From assembly GCA_944321955.1 (NCBI GenBank), contig CALUNG010000001.1, positions 124,001 to 188,000 of the forward strand: a stretch of DNA of 64,000 nt, written 5' to 3'. The DNA comes from an uncultured Alistipes sp. GTDB taxonomy: Bacteria; Bacteroidota; Bacteroidia; Bacteroidales; Rikenellaceae. Positions within the stretch are counted from its first letter, which is position 1. Each line of letters begins with the position of its first letter. Below are positions 9,077 to 18,046 of this stretch, piece after piece. The notes under the pieces were generated by a model that worked only from the letters and a program-made list of their open reading frames with translations, did not search any database and was not told the DNA's origin. The translations under genes were made by a program, and so were the position numbers.

Positions 9077-9108
9077 CAAATATAGCAAAAGGAGAGCGCA
9101 GCGCCAAA
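9077..9108 (-). promoter_or_regulatory. Promoter of the thiamine uptake operon
   Basis: On the minus strand there is TTTG (9105-9108), a 20-nt spacer and TATATTTG (9077-9084), the Bacteroidota -33/-7 consensus. It sits just upstream of the TPP riboswitch. Confidence 0.8.
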
Positions 9109-9181
9109 AGAAAACCGAAGTTTTCGAATCTGGTCTGCGCTCACGATGTGCTGAACCGGCAACCTGACGGTCGGGTCGGGG

Positions 9182-10141
9182 TTACTCCTGCAGGAACTCT
9201 TTCGATACGATGACCTTGATGGCCCGGTGCAGTATTCCGAACTCGAGCGGTGTAGTTCCCAGCAGTTCGCCGTCGACCTCGAGCATTATGTCGGGCGACG
9301 ACGTGATGGTTATGCGGCTGCCCTGAACGTGCTGCACGTGGCCTATCTGGTATATTTCGCCGTTGAAGAGCTTGCGCAGGCGGAATATGATGTGCCACCA
9401 GTGCAGCGGGCGTATGAGCGTAATGTCGAGCAGTCCGTCGTCCGCCACGGCGTCGGGCAACTGTTGTATTCCGCTGCCGTTGTATTTGCAGATACCGACG
9501 GCCAGGCTGAAGAGCAGGTCGTTGTACACGAGCTTGTCGTCGACGTAGAGCTTCACGCCGGTGGACTTGTAGGTAAAGAACGAACGCACGATGCTGAACG
9601 GGTATAGCCACCGGCCGGTACGTCCCTTGGCCTTCAGATGGTTGAACCTCCGTATGACGAAGGCGTCGAAACCGGAACCGGCCACATTTGCCACATAGCG
9701 CTTCTGTTTGTATTGCGACTCTTCGTATGTGACCTCGCCGACATCCTGCAGAAACGACTTGCCTTCGCGTATGGCCCTGATGGCTTCGGAGTATCGTGTC
9801 GGTATTCCGAACATGCGTATCCAGTCGTTGCCCGTGCCGACCGATATTACGGCCAGCAGCACCTCGTCGGGACGTACGGCCTTCTGTATGAAGAGGCCGT
9901 TGACCACTTCATGCAGCGTACCGTCGCCGCCGATGACGATTATCTTGCGGTAGCCCTTGTTTACGGCCGATACGGTCAGTTCGACGGCGTGATACTTGTG
10001 CTCGGTGAATACCGGGTCGCTCGGGATGCTGTTGTCCCGCAGCAGTTTGGAGATCTGCGGAAAGTCCTCGAGACCCCGTCCCGTACCGGCAACGGGGTTT
10101 ACGATGACGAACCATCTTTCGCTTATCGGAAGACGCTCCAC
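9182..10141 (-). CDS. Diacylglycerol/sphingosine kinase-like lipid kinase (DagK/YegS family)
   Basis: A 319-residue soluble lipid kinase of the DAGK catalytic fold. NPVAGTGRG near residue 16 and VIGGDGTLHEVVNGL near residue 70 form the nucleotide-binding loop of this family. ISVGTGNDWIRMFG and a C-terminal beta domain with HVQGSRITI are also typical. It phosphorylates a membrane lipid such as diacylglycerol, or in Bacteroidota possibly a sphingoid lipid; the substrate cannot be read from sequence. It is the last gene of a tight operon, 3 bases after pepD. Confidence 0.9.
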   Translation of the reverse strand: MERLPISERWFVIVNPVAGTGRGLEDFPQISKLLRDNSIPSDPVFTEHKYHAVELTVSAVNKGYRKIIVIGGDGTLHEVVNGLFIQKAVRPDEVLLAVISVGTGNDWIRMFGIPTRYSEAIRAIREGKSFLQDVGEVTYEESQYKQKRYVANVAGSGFDAFVIRRFNHLKAKGRTGRWLYPFSIVRSFFTYKSTGVKLYVDDKLVYNDLLFSLAVGICKYNGSGIQQLPDAVADDGLLDITLIRPLHWWHIIFRLRKLFNGEIYQIGHVQHVQGSRITITSSPDIMLEVDGELLGTTPLEFGILHRAIKVIVSKEFLQE

Positions 10142-10144
10142 AGC

Positions 10145-11596
10145 CTATTTCTTTTTGGGGGCATGTTCGAGCGTATCCACAAGGAACTTGTAGAAACGTT
10201 CTACCGATGCGATTTCAACCTTTTCGTCGGGCGAGTGCGGGTAGCAGATCGTCGGACCGAACGATATCATGTCGAGCGACGGATATGTGCCGCCGATGAT
10301 TCCGCATTCGAGACCTGCATGTATTGCCGTGACGGCCGGAAGTTTTCCGAACAGGGCCTTGTACGACTCCTTCATGGCGTGGAGTATCGGCGACGACATG
10401 TCGGGATTCCATCCGTCATAGCTGCCGGTAAGCTCCACCCTGGCGTCGGCGAGTTCGAATACGCCCTTTATGGCTTCGCCCAGAGCGACCTTTTCGCTGT
10501 TGACCGAGCTGCGGAGCAGGCACTGCATCTTGATGCAGCTGCCGTCCGATACCACGCGTGCGAGGTTCGTGGAGGTCTGTACCAGACCCTCCATCGCCGT
10601 CGACATGCGTATTACGCCGTCGGGTGCGCCGACAACGGCACGGGTCAGGTTCATGGCAACCGTGTCGGGAATTATTGTTGCGGGATATTCGCATGCCTCA
10701 CTCCTGATCGATATGCTGTCCTCGATGCCGGCGAATTCGGCGATAACGGTCTTTTCGTATTCGGCCACCTCACGGGCGAATGCTGTGGCATCCTTGACCA
10801 GAAGCGTAGCCGTCGCCTCGCGCGGAATTGCGTTGCGCAGACCGCCGCCGTCAACCGAAGCGAGGTGGAACGGCTCTCCGGTGTGCAGCAGCAGGCGGAA
10901 GAGCACCCTGTTTGCATTGGCGCGCTGATATCCTATCTGTATTCCGGAGTGGCCGCCCTTGAGACCCTTGACGGTGAGCTTCACGGCCTCCATACCTGCC
11001 GGAGCGGCTTCGGCCCTGTATTCGATCGTCATGTTGGCGTCGAGACCTCCGGCGCAGCCCACATAGAGTTCGCCTTCGGTTTCGGAGTCGAGGTTGAGCA
11101 GGATCTCGCCCTTGAGAAGTCCGGGTTTCAATCCGAAGGCACCGTCCATGCCGGTCTCCTCGGTGGCGGTGAAGAGAGCCTCGATTTCGCCGTGGGGCAG
11201 GGTGTCGTCCTCGAGTACGGCGAGGATCGCGGCCACGCCTATGCCGTCATCGGCGCCGAGCGTCGTGCCGTTCGCCGTAACCCACTCGCCGTCGACGTAT
11301 GCTTCGATGGGGTCGGTCGTGAAGTCGAAGACCTTGTCGTTGTTCTTCTGCGGCACCATGTCCAGATGGGCCTGCATGATGATGCCCTTGCGGTCCTCCA
11401 TGCCGGGCGTTGCGGCCTTGTGTATGTAGACGTTGCAGGCATCGTCGACCTTGCATTCGAGCCCGTGGGCCGCGGCGAAGTCAACTATATATTGGCGTAT
11501 CTTCTCCTCGTGGTACGAGGGACGCGGTATTTGCGTGATCTCGCTGAAGTGCTTCCACACCAGCGCCGGTGAGAGTGATTTCAGATTCTTGTCCAT
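10145..11596 (-). CDS. pepD: Aminoacyl-histidine dipeptidase (Xaa-His dipeptidase)
   Basis: A 483-residue M20-family zinc peptidase that cleaves dipeptides, classically Xaa-His such as carnosine. Metal and catalytic motifs are visible: MQAHLDMVPQ (metal His and Asp), GTTLGADDGIG (bridging Asp), FTATEETGMDGA (general base Glu and metal Glu) and a C-terminal HAGLECG. A dimerisation domain with GLKGGHSG lies in the middle. There is no signal peptide. The start ATG at 11596 (MDKNLKSL) was preferred over a longer frame that runs into phoH coding sequence. It lies 4 bases after phoH and 3 bases before the lipid kinase gene. Confidence 0.95.
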   Translation of the reverse strand: MDKNLKSLSPALVWKHFSEITQIPRPSYHEEKIRQYIVDFAAAHGLECKVDDACNVYIHKAATPGMEDRKGIIMQAHLDMVPQKNNDKVFDFTTDPIEAYVDGEWVTANGTTLGADDGIGVAAILAVLEDDTLPHGEIEALFTATEETGMDGAFGLKPGLLKGEILLNLDSETEGELYVGCAGGLDANMTIEYRAEAAPAGMEAVKLTVKGLKGGHSGIQIGYQRANANRVLFRLLLHTGEPFHLASVDGGGLRNAIPREATATLLVKDATAFAREVAEYEKTVIAEFAGIEDSISIRSEACEYPATIIPDTVAMNLTRAVVGAPDGVIRMSTAMEGLVQTSTNLARVVSDGSCIKMQCLLRSSVNSEKVALGEAIKGVFELADARVELTGSYDGWNPDMSSPILHAMKESYKALFGKLPAVTAIHAGLECGIIGGTYPSLDMISFGPTICYPHSPDEKVEIASVERFYKFLVDTLEHAPKKK

Positions 11597-11600
11597 AACT

Positions 11601-12611
11601 TTATCGTGTTTTTGATTGTTGTTGATCGTTGTTTTCCCCGTTCCGGACGTCGGCATCGGCCGTGCGTTCCGACTGCCTGTCGAATGCATCGACAATATGT
11701 TTCACCAGCTCGTGCCGCACGATGTCGCGCTTGTCGAACTCGACGAACCCTATGCCCTTGATGCCATCGACGATCTTCATGGCGCGTGTCAGTCCGCTGT
11801 CGTTGCGGTGCGGCAGGTCTATCTGTGTGACGTCGCCCGTTACGATGAACTTGGCGTTGCGTCCCATGCGCGTCAGAAACATCTTTATCTGCGACAGGGT
11901 AGTGTTCTGCGCCTCGTCGAGAATGACGAAGGCGTTGTCGAGAGTACGGCCGCGCATGTATGCGAGCGGCGCTATCTGTACGGTCCCGTCCTCCATGTAC
12001 TTCTGCAGTTTGAGCGGCGGTATCATGTCGTTGAGGGCGTCGTAGAGCGGTTGCAGGTAGGGGTCGAGCTTATCCTTGAGGTCGCCGGGCAGGAAGCCCA
12101 GCTTCTCGCCGGCCTCGACGGCCGGACGCGTCAGTATCACGCGCTTGACCTGCTTGTCGCGCAGTGCGCGTACGGCCAGCGCTATGGCCGTATATGTCTT
12201 GCCCGAACCGGCGGGACCGGTCGCAAACAGCAGGTCGCACGAGTCGTACAGCTCGACGAGGCGCTGCTGGTTGACCGTGCGGGCGCGGATTATGTTGCCG
12301 TTGTTGCCGTAGACGATGACGTGGTTGTCCGCGGACTGCTCCTCGTGCGAGAAACCACGGCTGAACGATTGCGCCACAACCTCGCGCGAGATGTGTCCGT
12401 AACGGTTGTAGTATGCTATAAGCCCCTTCATCTTGCGCTCGAAGTCGTCGATGTCGGCTTCGCTGCCCAGCACCTTGAGCGTAGAGCCCCGGGCTATGAT
12501 CTTGAGTTTGGGGTGCAGTGTCTTTATCTGTTCGATGTAAGCGTCGTTCACGCCGTAAAGTTCGCGGGTGTCGACGCCTTCGATGACTATTTCTCTGTTG
12601 GTCTGACTCAT
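11601..12611 (-). CDS. phoH: PhoH family ATPase
   Basis: A 336-residue protein with a small N-terminal nucleic-acid-binding-like domain (about residues 1-100) and a RecA-like ATPase core. Walker A GPAGSGKT is at residues 132-139 and Walker B AFVILDEAQN near 236, followed by TGDVTQIDLP. This is the YbeZ-type PhoH, implicated in RNA metabolism and ribosome maturation together with YbeY. The polar Gln/Asn-rich C-terminus looks disordered. It lies in an operon after an outer-membrane protein gene (4-base gap) and before pepD. Confidence 0.95.
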   Translation of the reverse strand: MSQTNREIVIEGVDTRELYGVNDAYIEQIKTLHPKLKIIARGSTLKVLGSEADIDDFERKMKGLIAYYNRYGHISREVVAQSFSRGFSHEEQSADNHVIVYGNNGNIIRARTVNQQRLVELYDSCDLLFATGPAGSGKTYTAIALAVRALRDKQVKRVILTRPAVEAGEKLGFLPGDLKDKLDPYLQPLYDALNDMIPPLKLQKYMEDGTVQIAPLAYMRGRTLDNAFVILDEAQNTTLSQIKMFLTRMGRNAKFIVTGDVTQIDLPHRNDSGLTRAMKIVDGIKGIGFVEFDKRDIVRHELVKHIVDAFDRQSERTADADVRNGENNDQQQSKTR

Positions 12612-12615
12612 TCGG

Positions 12616-13260
12616 TTAAAACAAATATCCTAATTTCAGCGATACGGTATATGTTTTCGAGCGGAAGTCGTTCCGTTCGAAGTTGTTGAGCGTGGTGTTG
12701 AACTGGCCCGTGAAGCGCGCGTCGACAAGCAGGTGCTGCCGGATGCACACCGAGGCCCCGACCGTATAGAAGAGTGTCGGCCGCGTGCTGCCGAAGAGCG
12801 TCTTCGTGCCGTCGGGAGCCATGTAGCTGCTGTTGTTCATGAGCGTGATCACGGGGCCGGCGTTTATCCTTACCGGATCGAGTATCCGCAGCGACACCAT
12901 CACCGGAAACTCTATCGCATGCGACTTGACCCTGTACTTTTCCGTATTTTCGCCCAGCTGCATGTCTATGGCCGTGTGGCTGTAGTAGATTTCGGGCTGC
13001 AGTGCCACCCAGTCGCCGAAACGCAGGGCCATGTGCAGACCGGCCTCGTATCCGAGCCGTGGAGATGCCTTCAGCGCGGCGTCCGTTCCCGATATCTTCA
13101 TGCCGGTGTAGTGGGCTCCGGCGGTGATGCCCCATTCGGTTCTTACGTTCCGCCTGCGCCTGTTCATGTTGCGGTAGTCGAAGTCGTCGCCGACTCCGGC
13201 TGCAAGCGTCGGAACCGCCATGGCGAGGGCCAGTATTGTCGTAAAAAGTCGTACGGTCAT
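12616..13260 (-). CDS. PorT-like outer-membrane beta-barrel protein
   Basis: A 214-residue protein with a signal peptide ([21 protein letters not shown]). Alternating hydrophobic/polar strands typical of a small eight-stranded barrel follow ([34 protein letters not shown], and a final VSLKLGYLF ending in Phe). The pattern fits the PorT/outer-membrane beta-barrel family of Bacteroidota, whose members are mostly uncharacterised. An in-frame ATG at 13272 would add four residues; 13260 gives the better signal peptide. It heads the phoH-pepD-kinase operon. Confidence 0.8.
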   Translation of the reverse strand: MTVRLFTTILALAMAVPTLAAGVGDDFDYRNMNRRRRNVRTEWGITAGAHYTGMKISGTDAALKASPRLGYEAGLHMALRFGDWVALQPEIYYSHTAIDMQLGENTEKYRVKSHAIEFPVMVSLRILDPVRINAGPVITLMNNSSYMAPDGTKTLFGSTRPTLFYTVGASVCIRQHLLVDARFTGQFNTTLNNFERNDFRSKTYTVSLKLGYLF

Positions 13261-13276
13261 GTCGTATATCAATCTT

Positions 13277-13284
13277 CAAAGTTA
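13277..13284 (-). promoter_or_regulatory. -7 promoter box for the outer-membrane protein/phoH operon
   Basis: TAACTTTG on the minus strand, 17 bases upstream of the ATG. No clear -33 element is found at the expected spacing. Confidence 0.55.
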
Positions 13285-13338
13285 GTGATTTTTCCAAAAA
13301 TCATACATCGTCGTCGGCTTTTATTTGCCAAAATAGCG

Positions 13339-13346
13339 TATCTTTG
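13339..13346 (+). promoter_or_regulatory. -7 promoter box for der
   Basis: TATCTTTG in the divergent intergenic region, about 80 bases upstream of the der start. The -33 element is unclear. Confidence 0.55.
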
Positions 13347-13424
13347 CTGCGGCATTCAACGGAACGGACTGAAAATTGTGTGATTGCAACGATGTTTTCG
13401 GTCCCTTTATTATGTGATGAATTT

Positions 13425-14729
13425 ATGAGTCTTGTAGCAATCGTCGGCCGCCCGAATGTGGGCAAGAGTACGCTGTTCAATCGTCTTGTCGGTCAGCGTC
13501 AGGCCATTGTGGATTCCACTGCAGGAACCACGCGCGACCGCCATTACGGCAAAACCGACTGGAACGGACGTGAGTTCTCGGTAATCGATACGGGCGGATA
13601 CTCCGTCAACAGCGAAGACATCTTCGAGGATGAGATACGCCGCCAGGTGCTGTTGGCCATAGACGAGGCCGACGTGATACTGTTTCTGGTTGAGGTCACT
13701 ACGGGCGTCACCGATCTGGACATGATGATGGCCGACATCCTGCGCCGTTCGTCGAAGAAGGTGATACTCGTCTGCAACAAGGTCGACAATTACGATCTGA
13801 TCTATTCGTCGCACGAGTTCTATTCGCTGGGTCTGGGCGATCCGTTCTGCATCAGTTCGATGTCCGGAAGCGGCACGGGCGACCTCATGGACGAGATATT
13901 GAAGGCCCTGCCGGAGGATTGCACGGCGGAGTATGCCGAGGATCTTCCGCGCATAACCATCGTCGGACGCCCCAACGTCGGCAAGTCGTCGCTGACCAAC
14001 GCCCTGCTGGGCGAGGAGCGCAACATCGTGACGTCGATAGCCGGAACCACGCGCGATTCGATACATACGCGCTACAACAAGTTCGGCATGGATTTTTATC
14101 TTGTCGATACGGCCGGTATGCGCAAGAAGGGCAAGGTGACCGAGGATCTGGAGTTCTATTCGGTGATGCGGTCGATACGGGCCATCGAGAATTCCGACGT
14201 CTGCATACTGATGCTCGACGCATCGCAGGGCATCGAGTCGCAGGATCTCAACATCCACAACCTGATAGTTCGCAACCGCAAGGGGTGCGTGATCGTGGTC
14301 AACAAGTGGGATTTGATCGACAAGGGCAACAATACCATGAAGGAGTGGCGCGAGTTCCTGTCGAAGAAGCTCGCCCCGTTCGACGACATACCGGTGATAT
14401 TCACCTCGGTGATCAACAAGCAGCGTATCATGGAGGTGCTGCAGACGGCATTGCGCGTGTATGAGTCGCGCCGCCGCCGCATATCTACGTCCGAGCTCAA
14501 CGACTACATCCTTCCGATCATCGAGGAGACGCCTCCGCCGTCGACCAAGGGCAAGTACATCCGCATAAAGTACGCTACGCAGCTGCCTACGCCTACGCCG
14601 CAGTTTGCCTTTTTCGTCAATCTGCCGCAGTATGTCAAGGAGCCGTACCGCCGTTTCATCGAGAACAAGATACGCGAACACTGGGACTTCTCGGGGGTTC
14701 CGATGCAGATATATTTCCGCCAGAAATAG
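13425..14729 (+). CDS. der: Ribosome biogenesis GTPase Der (EngA)
   Basis: A 434-residue double GTPase needed for 50S subunit assembly. There are two tandem P-loops, GRPNVGKST at residues 7-15 and GRPNVGKSS near residue 181. Each is followed by DTGG or DTAG switch motifs and NKVD or NKWD specificity motifs. The C-terminal KH-like domain ends with [13 protein letters not shown]. The start ATG at 13425 ([11 protein letters not shown]) is the family start; a longer frame to 13344 would add 27 unrelated residues and runs into the promoter. Confidence 0.98.
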   Translation: MSLVAIVGRPNVGKSTLFNRLVGQRQAIVDSTAGTTRDRHYGKTDWNGREFSVIDTGGYSVNSEDIFEDEIRRQVLLAIDEADVILFLVEVTTGVTDLDMMMADILRRSSKKVILVCNKVDNYDLIYSSHEFYSLGLGDPFCISSMSGSGTGDLMDEILKALPEDCTAEYAEDLPRITIVGRPNVGKSSLTNALLGEERNIVTSIAGTTRDSIHTRYNKFGMDFYLVDTAGMRKKGKVTEDLEFYSVMRSIRAIENSDVCILMLDASQGIESQDLNIHNLIVRNRKGCVIVVNKWDLIDKGNNTMKEWREFLSKKLAPFDDIPVIFTSVINKQRIMEVLQTALRVYESRRRRISTSELNDYILPIIEETPPPSTKGKYIRIKYATQLPTPTPQFAFFVNLPQYVKEPYRRFIENKIREHWDFSGVPMQIYFRQK

Positions 14730-14752
14730 CTGAACTGCATGACGTAATTATT

Positions 14753-14785
14753 GACGGGTCCGGAATCAGGATCCGTCTTTTTTCT
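14753..14785 (+). terminator. Intrinsic terminator after der
   Basis: A 9-bp stem (gacgggtcc with ggatccgtc, one wobble) followed by TTTTTTCTTTT, 23 bases after the der stop. Confidence 0.8.
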
Positions 14786-14873
14786 TTTGGGCCGTCCGGT
14801 GTCGCTTAAGGGCGACCGTATGCCGCATGGGGTTCTGTTTTGTCCCACGGGGTTACGCGGGTGTACTTTTTTA

Positions 14874-14903
14874 TTGCCGTTTCGTAAAAAATATTTAACT
14901 TTG
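14874..14903 (+). promoter_or_regulatory. Promoter of the rsmI operon
   Basis: TTG (14874-14876), a 19-nt spacer, then TAACTTTG (14896-14903). The first ATG is at 14930, giving a leader of roughly 20 nt. Confidence 0.75.
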
Positions 14904-14929
14904 AAAGTTGAACATGTTTTTGCGAAATT

Positions 14930-16393
14930 ATGAATTTTGACAAGATAGACAACGACCTGCACGAAGTCCTGCAGATGCTCGGAGAGTGGCGCTCGAAGGG
15001 CTCGGTCGACGTTCTCGAACGCGATATGGCACTTGAAAGATTGCGTGCCGTCTATTCGGCCCTGCGTTTCGGCGATGCGGGCGCTGTCGCAGACGAACGG
15101 CAGGAGATGCCGGCCGAAGAATCGGCGCCGGTAATGGAGCCTCGCTCTGCTTCCGAAGTAGAGATCAGTCTCGACGAGGTGTTCGAGCAGCCCATATTGA
15201 CAGAGGAGCGGTCCGACGTAGATGTGCCTGCCCACGACGGCGATACCGATTCCGTGGCGCAGCAAGAGACCGGGGGTGCCTCTTCGGATACTGTTGCGGA
15301 CGACGATGCGACTGTAACTGCACCAGATCTCCGGCCCGAAGAGGATAAGGAATCGGAAGGTGACCCCGAAGAGATATTGACGCATTCTACTGCCGCGGAG
15401 CCGGCTGCGCAGACTGAGCCTAACAAGGACCCTGAGCCTGTTGTGCAGTCAGAACCGGAAACTGAAATCTCGCCATCCGCCGAACCGGTATCGGAGCCAC
15501 AGCCCGACCTGCAACCGGTGAATGAACCAGTAGAATCGTCTGCGCCTGCCGAGACGAAGCCGTCAATGGATACGATCCCTGAGGAACATCCGGTTGAACA
15601 TTCCGCATCCGGACATGGAGATACTGGACGACGTGCCGACAGGTCGCGTTCGCTGTTCGGCGATGACGATGCCGTGTTGCGCCGTACGCCGCGCCGCGTG
15701 GTTATGATGTCGCTCTATGACGACGAACCGGACGTAACGGTAGACTTCGAGGCTAAACCGGCTCCACATGCCTTTACAACATCCAATATCATTTCTTCGA
15801 AACCTTTGCATGGAGCCGATGCCGTAACTGTTTCTTCCGAATCTGCCGACGGTGTATCGCCCGTGGCTGAAACAGCAAAACCCGAAGTGGAAGGGGACGA
15901 AACATCTGCGCATGAAACTGAAAGGTCCGCGGCCGATGCTTCGGCTGTTGAGCCCGTCGTAGATAAGCAGAAGTCTGAACCGGCGGAAATGCCGACAAAA
16001 ACATCCGAAGATGCTCATCGTCCATACTCCATGCCCAATATCGACGTGGCTGCGTCGCAATCCGAAGGCCAGCCCGTAATCGGCGAGGTGATCAACAACA
16101 ACGTCAAGACCGTAGCCGACACTATTGCTCCGGTTCGCAATGTGGCATCCGAGCTGGCACGCAAGGAGCATGTCGAGGACTTGGCCGCAGCCGTAGGCGT
16201 GAATGACCGCTATCTGCTCATCCGCGACCTGTTCAAGGGCGATTCCGCGGCATACGAGACGGCCATGGCCAAACTCAACGGCTTCGACAATCTCGATGAC
16301 TGCATGATATACATAGTCGAGCATTACAGCTGGAACCCCAACTCCGATGGAGCCAGACTGCTGATGGATCTTCTCGAACGCAAATACAGTTGA
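14930..16393 (+). CDS. Acidic low-complexity protein with conserved Bacteroidota end domains
   Basis: A 487-residue soluble protein in three parts. The N-terminal helical ~50 residues (MNFDKIDNDLHEVLQMLGEW onwards) and C-terminal ~80 residues (VGVNDRYLLIRDLFKGDSAAYETAM, here split into its core NDRYLLIRDLF) resemble segments I know from uncharacterised Bacteroidota proteins. The middle ~330 residues are a disordered Glu/Pro/Ala/Ser-rich linker full of EPE/PVSEPQ-type repeats. There is no signal peptide or membrane segment. It ends one base before rsmI and heads a five-gene operon. The function is unknown; a scaffold or adaptor role is only a guess. Confidence 0.8.
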   Translation: MNFDKIDNDLHEVLQMLGEWRSKGSVDVLERDMALERLRAVYSALRFGDAGAVADERQEMPAEESAPVMEPRSASEVEISLDEVFEQPILTEERSDVDVPAHDGDTDSVAQQETGGASSDTVADDDATVTAPDLRPEEDKESEGDPEEILTHSTAAEPAAQTEPNKDPEPVVQSEPETEISPSAEPVSEPQPDLQPVNEPVESSAPAETKPSMDTIPEEHPVEHSASGHGDTGRRADRSRSLFGDDDAVLRRTPRRVVMMSLYDDEPDVTVDFEAKPAPHAFTTSNIISSKPLHGADAVTVSSESADGVSPVAETAKPEVEGDETSAHETERSAADASAVEPVVDKQKSEPAEMPTKTSEDAHRPYSMPNIDVAASQSEGQPVIGEVINNNVKTVADTIAPVRNVASELARKEHVEDLAAAVGVNDRYLLIRDLFKGDSAAYETAMAKLNGFDNLDDCMIYIVEHYSWNPNSDGARLLMDLLERKYS

Positions 16394-16394
16394 C

Positions 16395-17099
16395 ATGCCG
16401 GGTTTGTACATAGTTCCGACGCCGATAGGCAATCTGGGCGACATAACGTTGCGGGCCATCGACGTGTTGCGCGAGGTCGATTTCATATTGGCCGAGGATA
16501 CGCGTACCACATCTGTATTGTTAAAGCATCTTGGTATCGAGAAGAGGCTCTATTCGCATCACAAGTTCAACGAGCATGCCACCGTGGGCATGGTAGCCGA
16601 GGCGATAGCCGCCGGTCATACCGTGGCGCTGGTATCTGATGCCGGAACGCCCGGCATTTCCGATCCGGGCTTCCTGCTGGTGCGCACATGCGTCGAGGCC
16701 GGCATCGAGGTCGAGACGCTGCCGGGAGCCACGGCCTGCATACCGGCTCTCGTGCAGAGCGGTTTCCCGTGCGACCGTTTCTGCTTCGAGGGATTCCTGC
16801 CGCAGAAGAAGGGCCGCAACAAACGGTTGCAGGAGTTGCGCGACGAGGAGCGTACGATGATCTTCTACGAGTCGCCGTACCGTGTTGTCAAGTGCCTCGA
16901 ACAGTTCGCCGAGGTCTTCGGCGCCGACCGTGAAGTGTCGGTCACGCGCGAGATCTCCAAGAAATTCGAACAGACCGTACGGTCGACCGTTTCGGAGGCG
17001 GCGGAGTATTTCCGTCAGCACGAACCGCGCGGCGAGTTTGTCATAGTGCTTGCCGGCAAGCCTAAACGTAACAGGAAAGAAGAGGATGAGGAACAATAA
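16395..17099 (+). CDS. rsmI: 16S rRNA (cytidine1402-2'-O)-methyltransferase
   Basis: A 234-residue SAM-dependent methyltransferase of the tetrapyrrole-methylase fold. RsmI adds the 2'-O-methyl to C1402 in the ribosomal P site. Hallmarks are YIVPTPIGNLGDITLRA at the start, AEDTRTT, SDAGTPGISDPG (SAM site) and EGFLPQKKGRN. It starts right after the acidic protein gene, and its last bases overlap the next gene by 14 nt, so the operon is very tight. Confidence 0.96.
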   Translation: MPGLYIVPTPIGNLGDITLRAIDVLREVDFILAEDTRTTSVLLKHLGIEKRLYSHHKFNEHATVGMVAEAIAAGHTVALVSDAGTPGISDPGFLLVRTCVEAGIEVETLPGATACIPALVQSGFPCDRFCFEGFLPQKKGRNKRLQELRDEERTMIFYESPYRVVKCLEQFAEVFGADREVSVTREISKKFEQTVRSTVSEAAEYFRQHEPRGEFVIVLAGKPKRNRKEEDEEQ

Positions 17100-18039
17100 C
17101 GAACATGTACGTTTGAACCTGTGGCAGCGCATCGGTCTCGAACTGTTATGGATCATGTGCCGTTTCGTGGCGATCCTGCCGTACTGGTTCCAGTATTACG
17201 TGATTCAGGAGGTGATCCGTTTCGTGCTTTACAGGTGCCTGCGGTACCGTTACCGATGCATAACCCGCAATCTGCACAACTCATTCCCCGACAAGAGCGA
17301 GGAGGAAATTGCACGCATACGCCGCCGGTTCTACGATACGTTGGCCGAGATGATGGTCAATACGATAGTCATGGCCCGCATGAGCGACAGCGAGTGCCGC
17401 CGCCGCATGGACTTTGTCAATACCGATGATGTTCTGCCGCTGATCGCCGACCGCAACTGCATAACGCTGACATCGCACCTCGGGTGCTGGGAGTATTACG
17501 GTTTCTGGGGCATGTGGCTTCCGGACCACGTACTGGTGGCCGTATACCACAAAATCAGCAGCGTTGTTGTCGATGAACTCTACAAACGTCTCCGCGATCA
17601 TACGATGGAGCTGCCGGTTCCGGCACATGACGCATTGCGATTCTTCATACGTCATCTCGACGGTTGTGAAGGACATCGCATGGTACTGGGGCTGATATCG
17701 GATCAGAATCCGCCGCGTTTGCCGGACAGCCACTGGTTCCATTTCCTCAATCAGGAGACGATCTTTTTCGAGGGCGGCGAGCAGTTGGCCGTGAAGTACG
17801 GGCTTCCGGTGTTCTACGTGACGCAGAAACGTGTGCGCCGCGGCTATTACAAGGCTCACCTTGAACTCATATACGACGGAGTGGAAAAGGTCGAGCAGCA
17901 TGAGATTACCGAACGTTACGTACGCCGGCTCGAGAAGGACATAATCGAACAGCCCGAGATGTGGATGTGGTCGCACAACAGGTGGAAACACCGTCCCGAC
18001 CGGGAATATCGTCCCGTCATGCGGCCAAACGGAAAATGA
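17086..18039 (+). CDS. Lysophospholipid/lipid A-type acyltransferase (LpxL/HtrB family)
   Basis: A 317-residue inner-membrane acyltransferase with an N-terminal membrane helix (about residues 18-45). The catalytic HxxxxE motif reads SHLGCWE (near residue 136). Other family blocks are ITRNLHNSFPDKS, LISDQNPP and MWMWSHNRWKHRP at the C-terminus. Members transfer acyl chains during late lipid A or related lipid synthesis; Bacteroidota often make penta-acyl lipid A with one such enzyme. The start ATG at 17086 overlaps the end of rsmI; an earlier in-frame ATG at 17050 lies deeper in rsmI. Two glycosyltransferases follow. Confidence 0.9.
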   Translation: MRNNNEHVRLNLWQRIGLELLWIMCRFVAILPYWFQYYVIQEVIRFVLYRCLRYRYRCITRNLHNSFPDKSEEEIARIRRRFYDTLAEMMVNTIVMARMSDSECRRRMDFVNTDDVLPLIADRNCITLTSHLGCWEYYGFWGMWLPDHVLVAVYHKISSVVVDELYKRLRDHTMELPVPAHDALRFFIRHLDGCEGHRMVLGLISDQNPPRLPDSHWFHFLNQETIFFEGGEQLAVKYGLPVFYVTQKRVRRGYYKAHLELIYDGVEKVEQHEITERYVRRLEKDIIEQPEMWMWSHNRWKHRPDREYRPVMRPNGK

Positions 18040-18046
18040 TCGGAAC

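Noticed and set aside
9638-11572. 644-codon plus-strand frame opposite the lipid kinase and pepD genes
   Set aside because: Spans two well-supported opposite genes; composition (VYYD/Tyr/Arg-rich) is typical of antisense frames.
15100-16100. Horizontally acquired insert in the acidic protein gene
   Set aside because: The odd codon use is explained by low-complexity Glu/Pro/Ser sequence; both ends look like a conserved Bacteroidota protein.
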